From positions 1,364,001 through 1,428,000 of the forward strand of contig VWND01000064.1 in assembly GCA_009599575.1 (NCBI GenBank): a stretch of 64,000 bases of DNA, read 5' to 3'. The notes below the pieces were generated by a model that was given only the letters and a program-made list of their open reading frames with translations, was not told the DNA's origin and ran no database searches. Source of the DNA: Blumeriella jaapii. Its lineage: Eukaryota; Ascomycota; Leotiomycetes; Helotiales; Drepanopezizaceae. Made by a program: the position numbers and the translations under genes. How positions within the stretch are numbered: the stretch's first letter is position 1; each line of letters starts with the position of its first letter. This document shows, one piece after another, positions 23,258 to 34,700 of the stretch.

Positions 23258-26200
23258 TTATTCTCCCGTCCGAAAAAAGCGCGCTCTCGAGCTTTTATTT
23301 ATTAGTACGTCGCTATCCAAATAATCGTACGAATTCAAATCTTCGGAATACGCTTTTAGCCAATCTATAAGTTTTGCAAAAAGACCGAAAAGCTTTTTAT
23401 GCGCCAAATAAAAATCGCGCACTTTTAAAAAAGCATATATAAAATCAAACGCGGGATATTACGTAAAGTTTTTATCTAAGCCTACTCAAAAAGTTTTATA
23501 TTAAAAGGTTTTCCGCTGTATTCGACAAGCGATTAATTCTTCGATTTCGTATTTAAGTTTATTAATTATATTAATAAATTCAAAAGCTGAATTAATTTAA
23601 TCTGAAAGCGCGTCGTCAGCTGCTTTACGCAGTCGACTAGCGTAAAAAACTGAATGTACGTTTATAATACTGGAAAAGTCTAATTTAAAAACGTTGTCGA
23701 AAATTTTGGCTACAATTTTAAAAAAGCCGTTTGTAAAATTATCGAGCTTGCGAAAGGGCCGGAAGGTCGGAAATAAACGCATATCGAGCTATACGTAATC
23801 GCCAACGTTAAAATCGATCGCGCGGCGAAATTTATTCGCACTTTTTTTCATTTTATCGTAAGTTTATTAAAAATGCGATTTGGCGAGATTCAAGCGTCGT
23901 AGTAGCGGCGAGCGTACGCACGAGCTTCGTTTGCGTTTAATTTGTATAAAAAGTTAGAAAAAAAAAAAATATCGAGCTTTCAGTTTCAATTAGTATAAAA
24001 AGTGTAATCGTATACAATTTCAAAAAATAAAAAGCCATTTAGATTCTCGTAAAAAAAACCATTTAAGCGAAATTTATTATTAAAAAAAATTCGTTCCAAT
24101 CGTTTTAATAAAAATTCACGAAAGGTCGAAAGCGTTTTTGCAAATATTAATTGTAAATTTCGGTTTAACCGTCGGTTTTAAAATAAGCGGCTGTCGAAAG
24201 CTTTAATTGCGTACCAAGTATTTTATTTAATTCAAACCAAAAAGTAAACTAATACTAAAGGCCACGATCGCTAATAATACTTTTTAAAAGGCCAAAATAC
24301 TTATACACGTGGAATATATATAATTTAGCGAAGCTTCGAGCGTCGATATTTTTATAACAAAAAATCGAAATAGCTTGTTTGGAAAAGCGATTTATTATTA
24401 CGAATACGTTATCGTAATCGTATTTGTTTTTATTAAAATTGCAAAAGTTTATTATAACGTATTTTTAAAAATGGTCAGAAACAGAAAAAAGCTGAAAAAG
24501 GCCGGAGCGCTTATTTTTAAAAACAGAACTTTTTCGATAAGCGTAGCAATTGCGATAATATTGTTTTACGAAAGCTATTATATCTCGCTAATAATATTAA
24601 TTCGAAAGCAATTGCGTAGTTTTGCGAACGCTAAAATAAGCGATGGAAATCTGGTCGTGCATTTTTCGTATAAAAGCCAAACGAAAATAATCGACGTTTG
24701 ATATTATCAAACGACCGTAATACAGCAGCAGATCGCGTTTAAATATATACGGAATATTATTAGCGTCGTTTCTTTTCGTAGCGTTTCGTATAGTTTTTTT
24801 TCGAAAAGCTATCAGGCTGTTAGCTATGCGATTAGCGTGAAAAAGCTGGTTAACGATACGAAGCGCGGAAAAGAAATCAGCTATTTTAACGATAAAAACA
24901 GCTGTTTCGAAAGCCGTAAAAAATCGAAGTTTTTTAATTAAAAAGCGGTAATCGATTTGATCGGCTCGAAAAAAAATTTGCAAGCGCTAAATGCGTTTAA
25001 AAAAATTTTGACGGTCGAATTCGCTCGTACGACGTATTAATATATCAGCCAAAAAATTGTGTTTATTTGGTTTGTACGTAATAAAAAAGTTGTAATCGGC
25101 GAAAAGCTCGGCCCAGCGTGCTTGTCGAGCGTAAAAATTTGAAAGTTATAAAATACTTCAAAGCTTTATAATTAATAATAATTTTAATCTGATAAACTAA
25201 GCCAGCTAATTTAATACGAAAATTGCCTAAAGATTTTACGATTACGAGTATCTTTTTATCGTATACGACGTAGTTTAGCTTTGCGAAAGCTATAGTTTTG
25301 CTAAAGTAGGCGATTGGAAGCCAGTCGTCGCTATAAAATTACGAAAGCACAAAAGCTACTACGCCGTCGAAAGCGTCAGTTTCTAATATGCAAAAAAGGT
25401 TTTGCCTGTAATATTATAAAACTGGTGCAATAATAAAAGCTAGTATAAAAAAGTCGAAACTCTTTTGACATTCAGAAATGAAATTAAAAAAAACGTTAGC
25501 CTTAATCAAATAAACCAAAAGTTTTGCAATTATACCGTAGTTTCGAATAAAACGTCGGTAAAAGTTACAAAAACCAAAAAAGCTTTATATATTTTTTACA
25601 ATAATAAAAAGTTTCCAATAAACGACCACGGAAATTTTTTTTAAATTTACTTTTAAATTTTCAATCGATATAATAAAACTTAAATAACGAATTCGAATAA
25701 CGTTGAATTTAAACTTCCGAATATCGGCCTGTAATTTAGCGTTAGCGAGCCTTTAAAGCATTTTGCGAACGTATATAACGTGTTTCAAAAGGTCGGACGA
25801 ATAAATAAAAATATTATTCAAATATATAATACAAAAATCGTTCAAATAATCGAAAAAAACGTCGTTTATATAGCGTTAGTAAATTGCGAGTTTATTAATA
25901 AAGCCAAAAAATAACATTTTGCATTTATAAGCGCCGTAACGCGTACGAAACGTCGTCAGTTTTTTACTAACGGAATTTATACGAATTTTATAAAAAGCTT
26001 AACGAATATCGAACTTCGTAAAAATTCGTACTTCCGAAAAACGAGCAAAAGTCTTATCGATAAAAAAAAAAGGTAGCGATCCTTACGAATGATATTATTA
26101 AAAGCTCGATAATCGATATAAAAACGTAATAAACCGTCGGGTTTTTTAGCGAAAAGCATTAAAGCAGCGAAAAAAGCGGTAAAAGGTTCGATAAAGCTTT

Positions 26201-29129
26201 TATTAAAATTATTTTACAAATAAATTTTAATAATCTCGAATTCCGAAATCGATATTTTATACAAAAAAGTGTATTTCAGTTTTTTTTTATTTATAATAAG
26301 CTCGATCTTATAGTCGTAAGGCCGGTAAAAGGCTAGCTCGTTATTAGCGGCCTTAGAAAACACGTATTCGAGGTTTTTGTACTCCGAGGAAAAAGATTCG
26401 AAAAAAGATTTATTCGAAATTAACTCTGCTAAGCTAATTAAAAAAATCGAAATCGATATTTTATTAATTCTGAAACGTTCGAAAAAACTGTAAAATTGGG
26501 TCTTAAGAAAAATGTTATACGTAAAGTCGTCTAGTATTTTATCGATCTCGTACAAAAAAGTTAAAAACATTTCAACTGCTTTTTTTCTGGAGATTAGCTT
26601 AAAAGCGTATGCAGTGATTTGGCAAATGAAAATTAAATAAGCAGTAGATTAAAGAATTCGTTTTCGAATTAATCGTTTAAAAAATTCAAAAAATAGCTTG
26701 TTTGAATTATCGATTATATTAAGCTGAAAGGCCATCGCGGCGAAGGCTTTTTTTCGGTTTTTGGTATAACTGTTTTTCGTAAAACGAAAAAGCTGTTCTG
26801 ACGAAGGGAAAAAAAAAAAAAAAAAAAAATAATAAAAAAAAGATCGGCAGCTTAGAAAAATAATAATATGATTTTTTGTATTATTTTATTAGCGTCGCTA
26901 TCGAAATTAGCACCGCGAATGAAATTCGACCTTTTCGCGCTTCGCATAACGTCGTAAATCTGCCATAATTAATTAAGGTTTTTGTTACGTTTTACAACGT
27001 CGTTTTAATAGCGAGATTGAATTTTTCGAAAATGCAAATAAAAGACTTTAATACAACGAGCGTAAAAAGCTGTGAAAGGGTAAAATTTCGGCTAATAAAA
27101 CTTGCGTTTATTACAGTTTAGTAAAACTTGATATTCGGCCAACTAAGCTTTTCCTAGAATCATACCATAATTTCCGAAGTTAATAATCAAGAAAAAAGTC
27201 GATTATATTCGATTGTTAATAATAAGATTAAGAAGCGTAAAATATATAATTAAATAGCTATAAGCTTTATTATACTTTTTTACAAAAAAAAAAGCCGAGA
27301 AAAATTAAATCAAAAGTTTTTAAAAAAAAAAAAAAACTTAATTAGCGCCGAATCGATTAACGTATAACCGTTCGCTTTAAAATCGGCGAGCGCTTTTATT
27401 TTGTACGAAAGGCCATTTTTAATAAATATAACGGAAATTGTTAGCAAATCGCTATCAAAAAGCTTTCGAACGTTAAAATAACGCATATCGCGCAATACGT
27501 TTAAAAAAAAAGCTTTATTTAAACCTGGGCGTTTCCTCGACTAGCGGAAAAGCTTTCGATTTTCTTATATGCGTTTTGGAAATCGTCTGAAAAAAGGTTT
27601 TCGTTTTTATTACTATTATTAAAAAGCGAATTTTCGGCCGGCTCGACCTCGTTTATATTTATCAGCCTAAAAAGGCTTTTAAATAAAACCGAAGGTCGGC
27701 TCGTAAAAAGTCGTGCAGATTGGCTTCGAACCTTTTGATATAAAATAAAAAACGAGCGTTGTCGTTAGTCCGATCGAAAAGAAAAAACGCCAAAAAGAGC
27801 GTTCTGGCGTAAAAAAAAAGGAAAAACAGCAAAGGGCTAAAAAAAAGCTTATAAAGCATTTGGACGATTTTCGTACGTACGATTTAATTCGTAATACGCT
27901 TTGATTAAAAACTTACCATTTTAATAAATAATAAACTTGATTAAAAAGCGATTCGCGTATAAAATTCGTTCAGCCAACTGACCTTGTTTTTTTTAACGGA
28001 CGGCGGTAAACTAATTTTTAAAAATCGTTGTACGCGCCCATTTCAAATGCAGCTTTTCTCGTAAACGCTTTAGTATTTTGTTTCGGAAAGCGTTCCGAAA
28101 CTGTTTGTCAGTTCGTATTTAAGCGTTCGCTGCGAAAATAAAAAATCGCAGGTAAAATCGCCAAAAGTCGTCGTGCGTATTTATTGCAAGCATTTTAAAT
28201 TCGTCTTCGGCCCTTTAAACGTCGGAAAGATCGGCCAGAAAATCGGCGACTTTTTTTATTAATTCTTCGGGAAATGTAAAATCGGAACGATCCAAAATAC
28301 GCGAAGTCAGAAACTCTTTTGCTACGCTTTCGATCTGATCGAATATATAATTTTTGCAAAATCGATCGCTAGCGAAATAATCGTAATAAAATTCGAGATT
28401 ATCGAGAATTCTAGTTTTTTAATAACGTGCTTTATAATCTTTACTATTATTTAATTTAAATTTAAAATTCGAAACGCGCTTTATACGAACTAATCGAAAG
28501 TCAGCAAATAAATGGGAATTATAGCGTTTAAAAAACGCGCTAAGGTTTTGGCCGTTATAAAAAGATCTAAAAAAAATTCGCGAAAAGCGTGGAGGTTGGT
28601 TTGCAGCGTCTATTGGTTAAAATAAAACGTTGCGAAAAGAAACAGCAGATTCGCGGCTGGCAAAAGCACGTTCGATAGATTTTACCAAACGCTTTAATTA
28701 AAAGGTTTGTCGCAGTCGTATAATTTTCAGAAATTGTCGCTCACGCTTTTGCGCTTTTTTCAATTGATTTTGCAAAAGTCTTAACTAAACGCTTTCAGCG
28801 CTAAGCTGCAAAAAAAAAATGGCAGGCGAAATGATTGATACTCTGCCTTTTTCTTTATTCTTTTTTCCTCGGGGAAAAAACTGTTTTTCAAAAGAAAAAG
28901 CTTCTGGAAAAAGCTGCTTTTTCGCTGATTAAAAAAAAAAAAGTTAAAATGTAATAGCAGAAGCTAAAAAGCTTTGCTAAAAAAGAAATCGTTGAACAAA
29001 AGCCATTTTTCGCGAAATGCGAAAATAAGCCTTCTTACGACCGGTCGATCACCTTGGTATAATCCGTAAGAAATTCGAAGAAAAAAATAGTTTACGCCGT
29101 CGCTAGCGTAAAAAAAGAATTGTTAATAA

Positions 29130-29399
29130 TATAACGATTTAATCAATCGAAAAGCTGGGAAATCAATCAACTGGTCGCCGAATTCATATAATATAAAAAA
29201 ACGAGCCTTTGGTTTTATAACAAAAATATTCACTTAAAATCAACAACTGCAAAAAGCAGAAGTTGCTAAAAGGAAAAAGCCTTATATACATAAATAGTCT
29301 CCACAATTGATGGGGAGACCCACCAGGAGACCAGGGAGCTTGCATCTATACGTAGTTGCTGGGGTGACACGAGAGGTGGCAACAGAGTGAATCGTCACA
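29130..29399. repeat. right LTR (5' LTR of the minus-strand element)
   Basis: Starts TATAACGATTTAATC, a RIP-altered form of TGTGACGATCTAATC, and ends AATCGTCACA. Its outer (right) part from about 29300 is well preserved, for example GGGGAGACCCACCAGGAGAC, where the left LTR reads mostly A. It is followed by the CTTTA duplication. Confidence 0.92.
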
Positions 29400-29855
29400 C
29401 TTTACGGAATACGAAAGGAGCAAGGAATAAGGGGTACGAACAGAGCTTTGTATTGTTTTCCATTTGTTCAAAAAAGACTACGCAACGCAACGCAACGAAA
29501 TGGCTTCAGCTTTTACCCCAGCTGTGAAAAACGCCCCGGAAAGGGTCGGTGAAATTTCGAGCTTGAGGAATTAATCGGAAGCATATCAGCTCGTTGTCAA
29601 GCTGTTGTTGACGCTAAAGGTAGATTTACAAAATAGACAAAAAAAAAATTACATTTATATATAGGTACCTATGTATACACGAAAGCAATTTTCAAACTTC
29701 GCACTTTTCGTATTTCAAACACGTGTAATTCGTAAAACAGTCTTTCTTTCTGTTGCGGAGAAAAAAAAATACTTCATCAGGTCAAGTTTGATTTCCATCC
29801 CCCCCTTGCTTTCCACCGGGGATTTTACTGAACCGTTATACACACAGTACCGTGT
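29400..29855. mobile_element. MITE copy 2, right fragment
   Basis: Continues copy 2 after the retrotransposon. It holds ACGGAATACGA, the CAACG array, GGCTTCAGCTT, GTCAAGCTGTTGTTGACGC, ACGAAAGCA.TTTTCAAACTTCG and ATCAGGTCAAGTTTGATTTCCA, all collinear with copy 1. The terminus near 29815-29850 resembles copy 1's inverted repeat but is diverged. Left plus right fragments total about 530 bp, matching the 536 bp of copy 1. Confidence 0.75.
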
Positions 29856-30141
29856 ATACGAAGGACTGCACATGCACAAGGAATAAAGTTGTTTCACCTT
29901 GTATTACGGAGGATATACTTCAAGCGCCCTGTACTGAGTAAGCCACAGGATAAGGTTTGCTCTTCTGCACCCGTCACAGTTCAGCAGTAAGTGACGTTGC
30001 CATTGTTGATAAAAGGGCAGCAACCGCTCCCTTTGGACATCCTTCTTAGCACCAAACACTTCCACGTCCCGTCCAAACATCGGTTTTCTACTACCCGAAA
30101 AGCCTTGCTTTCACGTCAAGTCCCCGAAAAAATCCTTCAAC

Positions 30142-30373
30142 ATGCGATTCCCGGTTGTTTTCACCCTCGCTATGCTTGGCTATGTCGCTCAGAATGCTGC
30201 TGGATGCGATAGCAACGCCGAGTGCACCAACGGCGTACGTTACTTTTTTTTGCAAAACACATCTCAAGATGGAAGAGTAATGCTAACCAATCTAAAAGTG
30301 CAGCGCCGGAGAAACTTCGAGATGCATCATCCCCGGGAAATATCATATTAAAGTATGTACCGTCTGCAAGTGA
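30142..30373 (+). CDS. small cysteine-rich secreted protein (candidate)
   Basis: Two exons (30142-30234, 30299-30373) give 55 residues. Residues 1-21 (MRFPVVFTLAMLGYVAQNAAG) look like a signal peptide, leaving a mature peptide of about 34 residues with six Cys in the order C-x5-C-x3-C-x7-C-x10-C-x2-C. The intron is GTACGT..AAAAG, with a clear branch point GCTAAC eight to fourteen bases before the acceptor. That acceptor was preferred over the CAG four bases downstream because it keeps a cysteine-rich frame, whereas the CAG gives CGC CGG AGA and a Cys-poor end. Size, signal and Cys content fit the loose class of fungal effectors or antimicrobial peptides. I recognise no family and assign no function. 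It lies about 740 bp from the decayed retrotransposon. Confidence 0.6.
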
Positions 30374-30704
30374 TGCCCAGTAAAGCATGGCATTTCGGGC
30401 GGAGCGGAGGTGGAAGGAGAGTTGGGACGGCTTGACCGATAGAAGGACGGGACAAATTTGAAAATGCGTCGCAGGAGCATTAAGAATTGTTTGTAAACAT
30501 CCTGGCACATAAATAGTCAGTCACAGGCCCACGAGCTGTCCGAGGGCTAGGATGTTGGGTGATTGTTATCAAATCCTCGGGACGGAATGAAATTCGAATG
30601 TATAAAGCGCACTCTCGTCTCTCTGCCAGGGAGGGGCTTGTGGCTGACGTGCGAGAAATGCGCTTACACTCCCTTACTGCAAGTTCCGCGTCGTTTGCTC
30701 CGAA
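30374..30704. other. intergenic region, no gene seen
   Basis: Between the candidate secreted peptide and the M6 peptidase. It should hold the promoter of the latter. Nothing else is recognisable. Confidence 0.5.
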
Positions 30705-33032
30705 ATGTCAGGTTGGCCGAGGAATATGAGACGATGCAGCCCCTACGTGAGCCGCTGGAACGTTCTGGCGGCGGCCTTCCTGGCTGCTGCTTTGTTTGCG
30801 CAAGCTGGCGAAGCGGCGCCTCGACTCACCGAAGACGCGGACCCCTTCGCGATTCTTGACCCGCAGAACTGGGTGAATCCCGCGGACATGACCTGGGATG
30901 ATGTAAGAAAGCCCAGAATGACGTCGAGTCCGTTGCCGTCATTGCCCTCATGTTGACTTTGGTCTCGCTTGTCAAGTATCACGAGATGCGGACATGTCTG
31001 AGCTACCTGATCATCATCATTGTTCGAAGATTGAAAACAAGTTGCTGATTAGCCGTCAGTACAAAGCGCCTCCATGGACAAGCTGGGCAGAGCCTAGATA
31101 CAGAGGCTCGGAGCGGAATTTCAACGTGGCTCTGATCTCCATCGACTTCCCAGACATGCCATTCGCCATCACCCTGCCGCCCAACTCGACGATCTTTGGA
31201 AACCCGCAGCCCGGTGCACCTCTGATCAAGCGTCGGGACGTGCCGGCTTTCTACCGAGATTTCCTGAACAAGCCCAGCGATCTGAACCACGGCCACACCC
31301 TCCACGAGTACTGGATGGAAAACTCCGGCGGCCGTTTCGGCGTCGACCTCACGTCGTTCGGACCCTACACGATGAAGTTGAAATCATACCAGTACGGTAT
31401 CCAAAGCTCTCATAACCCGGGCGCGTGTCCTAGCGGCAAACGGTGCGATCGCTCTATCCACAAGCATGCACTCAAGGCATGGGTGGAGAGCGTGGGCTTG
31501 GATGTCAGTAACTCCTTCGAGCAGATCTTCATCCAGGTTGCCGGCCAGGATGAGTCTTCGACCTGGCAAGAGTTTGGGGAGATGAAGTTCCAGACGAAGG
31601 ACGACATCCCGGATTCCTTTGGCCCTCCAGGCTCGATGAGGTGGAGATGGTCGTCACGAAACCATGCCGTTTCCCGCTACGTCAGCTGGACGTCGTGGGC
31701 GGCTGCTGCGGCTTTCTGGCCGACTTCTCAGCCTGGATCAGCTGTCCTAGCCGAGGGCAGTGGCATGGCGGTGTACGCCCACGAGCTATCCCATCTTCTG
31801 GGTATCGACGATAACTACCACAAGCCTTTCAGCAACCCCCCGCGTCGGAACTACGCTGGCTTGTGGTCTATGATGGCTGCGGGGACGTTGAATGGGCCAG
31901 GAGGACCTCACACCCGTTGGCACATTCCTGCTACGCAGGGAGCATCGTTGGGCTCACACCACACCGTTCGCGACAAGGCTCAGCTCGGCTTGATCGATGA
32001 ACGGAATATCATCTCACTGTCCCGTGAGGCTCTGGCGGACTCTGGCCTCGTGGTAGCCAGGATCACCGCTCGCTCCGTTGCTCCGGCCCCCTGGGAGTAC
32101 TCGGCGATCCGAATATCGATGAGTGAAGATAGGTCTCCCGCATGCGACGTGAACACGGATCCGTATTGTGACGGAGGAAACTTTGATGAGTATTTCGTCG
32201 AAGGCAAGTACTCTTCTCCCTGACCGACGCAAAACACCGGAGATGGTGAACAGGTATGGAGATCCAAAGATCCGGGCTAATTCGCTGGATAGTCGTGGAC
32301 CGCGTGGGCGCGGACTCTTTCCAGCCCGATCACGGTGTCATGATCAGCAAGAGCAAGCGTCCCAAGAAGAAAAACGATCCCGAACACCTCTACCAGTGGG
32401 TGATTGACGCCAACCCGCAAGACATCGGACTTCTCGACTTTTACCGTCCCGACGGCACGCCCGTTTACGTCCCCGTCGACGACCCTCGCCAGTTGGCCGA
32501 TGCTCTATTCCATGCCGGAACCCGATCCGGCAGCGAGTACGAGTTCGTCGACGAAGCCAACGCGCTTCACTTCTACATCATCGACACCGTCCAAGTTGCG
32601 GACGACGTCCTCACCTACACCACTGCCGTCCGCTCGTTGGACGCCGGCGCCTCGGATCCGCACGAGCGCGGAGTCGCCGTCGAGTTCCTGTCGGTCAGCA
32701 GTCCTGCCGCCCAGGGCGTGTCTTGCTCTTTCCAAGTCCTCAACACAGGTGTCTTCGTTAACCAAGACACGTCGCATCCTGACAAGGACGTAATCGCTCA
32801 CCTCGCAGCGGACGTGTACAGACTGACGGCCGACGTCACCGGCGATGAATGGACGGTGGAGCTCCCGAATGCGTTGGTGACTGCCGACTTTGACGAGAGC
32901 GTGACAGTGAAGGTGGCGGCGAGGCCGACATCGAGTTCGGCAAGCTTGGTGGGGGTTGTGAACTTGACTGTCACTTCAGAATCGGATCCGAACGTCTCGG
33001 CGTCTGCATCGTGCTCGGTGGAAAGGTTTTGA
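30705..33032 (+). CDS. secreted M6-family metallopeptidase (immune inhibitor A-like)
   Basis: Predicted extracellular zinc endopeptidase. Three exons (30705-30902, 31060-32203, 32293-33032) give 693 residues. The N-terminus has a basic start and a hydrophobic Ala/Leu core ending AGEAAP, a good signal peptide; a second in-frame ATG at 30726 would give a tighter one. The zinc motif is H307-E-L-S-H311 followed by LLGIDDNY, the extended M6 form. The first acceptor (CGTCAG) was chosen because it yields MTWDD|YKAPPWTSWAEP. The second intron has a GC donor (GCAAGT) and restores YFVE|VVDRVGADSF. The C-terminal third, about 240 residues, looks like a beta-rich domain (VTGDEWTVELP, VAARPTSSSASL). Members occur in bacteria and in plant-, insect- and animal-associated fungi, so a nutritional or host-related role is only an inference. 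Confidence 0.87.
32204..32292 (+). other. GC-AG intron in the M6 peptidase
   Basis: The donor reads GAAG|GCAAGTAC and the acceptor GGATAG|TCGTGG. Reading through would stop within six codons, and the splice joins conserved text, so a GC-AG intron is well supported. Confidence 0.8.
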
Positions 33033-34700
33033 GCGAGTTGTCTGCGCCGTGTACGGACTGTCTAGGTTGAGCCGCCGAGCACGAAGATGATAATCCCGCG
33101 AGGGAGAAGCGGGCGGAAGTGTAAATGGTAAGGGTCGACATGGTGCTGCGTGTATGATTTTGGGGTTGAGGGGGATGTCGTGGAGTGTAGGCATGCGAAT
33201 GCTTTGAGGTGTGGGTGGAAGGAAGGGGAGCGAGTCCGAATCGCAACTAGCTGGAGTGAATTGTATCCACGTGACCAAAAGAGGGCCGAGTCAACAGGTC
33301 GTTCGGCACAAGTCAGCGGATAAATCATTGTTATAACGAAATCCACATTGTAATTCGAATCCCAATTATCATATCAATATACAGTACCAGGCTAGCAGCA
33401 CTATCTTATAAATCACGCCCTAGCTTCTGCCGCGCTTTCAAACCGCCCCCAAAGCCATGACCATCCAAGTTATCCAATCAATCACAAAGCAGCACCAGTC
33501 ATATTTTCAAGCACAAGCACAAGGACAACCACAACCACAATGATAGCACATCACATTCAAGCCCCAACAATCTCTCAAAACGCCTCTTAGTGTACAGCAG
33601 ATACCTATGTACTGTAAGTAAACAAAGCAATCTCATCACATGACCCTCCATCAGCACGCACTACACTCCACTCCACTCCACTCCACTACCCACTACACTA
33701 CCACCACCACCCACCCCCGCCCCCCAAAACGCGACAAGTCACCCGCTCCCTCAAACGCAATAAACACCACCACCATCATCGCACGTCCCCAAGCCACAGT
33801 GCGCACAACCAACCGGGAGCGGTACTGTGCCGTACCGTACCGTACCGTGGAGACCGAGCGAGACGCGTCACTTCCCGTGACGTGCCGTAGGGCGGAGATG
33901 GGCTACTTACTTACCTACCTACCTACTGTACAGTACAGTACTTCCCGCCGGCTAGGCGTCGAGGGTGGTCGACTCGCGTAAGGAGCCGAGCGTAAGCGAG
34001 GTGGTGTGTTCGTTCAGTCACAGTTGAAAGGGGACAGTACAGTAGCATAGCATAGCATAGCATAGCATAGCATAGCATAGCACAAGACCAGAACGGATAT
34101 TAAACTGTGTGTTTTTTTCTCTCTCTTTTCATTTCTCATGACCCCCTCCTGGGACATGTGGATGCATAATATCCACTACTGAGGTATCTATTTATGTATC
34201 CAATATATACATCTACCCCAATAACACCCGGGCGCCAAAACGACCCCCTGGTATCAATGAACACGCTTGTAGCCGAAACCACGAAGTTGAAAAAAGAAAA
34301 ACCAAGAAGTTGTATGTGTGGTTAAAAAAAAAAAAATCGTCAACTCCTCGAGGGTATAACGCTTGACGCTAATTTCCATATACACCATCCCGAAAACCAA
34401 AGGATCGCCCATTATCCCATTTCTAGTTCGTTCGTTCGTCCGTTCGTCGAAAGCATAGCATGGCGTAGCAAAGCATGGCGTATAATGTAAAATGTATACA
34501 TGTGAACCAAAAGATTGAGATAACAATAAGATACGCAGAAGTAGAAGCAGATACTATGAGCCTGAAAGGGAAATGGCCTCTTCATCTGACGTGGAAAATG
34601 AGTGACTGTGTGTGGCTGTGTCTTGTCTGTATGACACGTGGCGTTGTAACGCGTATTAGGCGCGAGAGAAGATATCATATATACTTGGGCCCGGGAATGG
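33033..34700. other. convergent intergenic region with microsatellites
   Basis: Holds a CTCCA-type tandem (33655-33690), TACTGTACAGTAC palindromes (33925-33942), a perfect CATAG pentanucleotide array (34043-34081) and an A run (34324-34336). No gene is convincing. Confidence 0.5.
34043..34081 (+). repeat. CATAG pentanucleotide microsatellite
   Basis: About eight uninterrupted copies of CATAG/GCATA. It lies in a gene-free stretch between convergent genes. Confidence 0.93.

Larger units (their letters stand above)
22989..29399 (-). mobile_element. Ty3/gypsy LTR retrotransposon, RIP-degraded
   Basis: A 6,411-bp element with LTRs at 22989-23257 and 29130-29399 and a perfect 5-bp target duplication CTTTA (22984-22988 and 29400-29404). 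Coding relics lie on the minus strand in Ty3/gypsy order: protease-like GLSYKIKALADFKANGY (27495-27310), a pre-RT segment with VFSKAA and HRPYD-like text (26570-26214), reverse transcriptase LLRFYIDYRAFN (26159-25977), the integrase H2C2-type region with MHDQIS and KTTQLLSN (24983-24597), and a chromodomain-linked tail HSVFYASRLRKAADD (23782-23597). The interior is very AT-rich and full of stops, with CpA-to-TpA type changes typical of RIP. The element is dead. Confidence 0.93.

Noticed and set aside
24375..24701. A plus-strand 108-codon frame inside the retroelement
   Set aside because: It is antisense to the integrase-derived region and arises from AT-rich RIP-altered sequence.
29671..29886. 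A 71-codon frame beside the right LTR
   Set aside because: It lies inside the right fragment of MITE copy 2, which is non-coding in copy 1.
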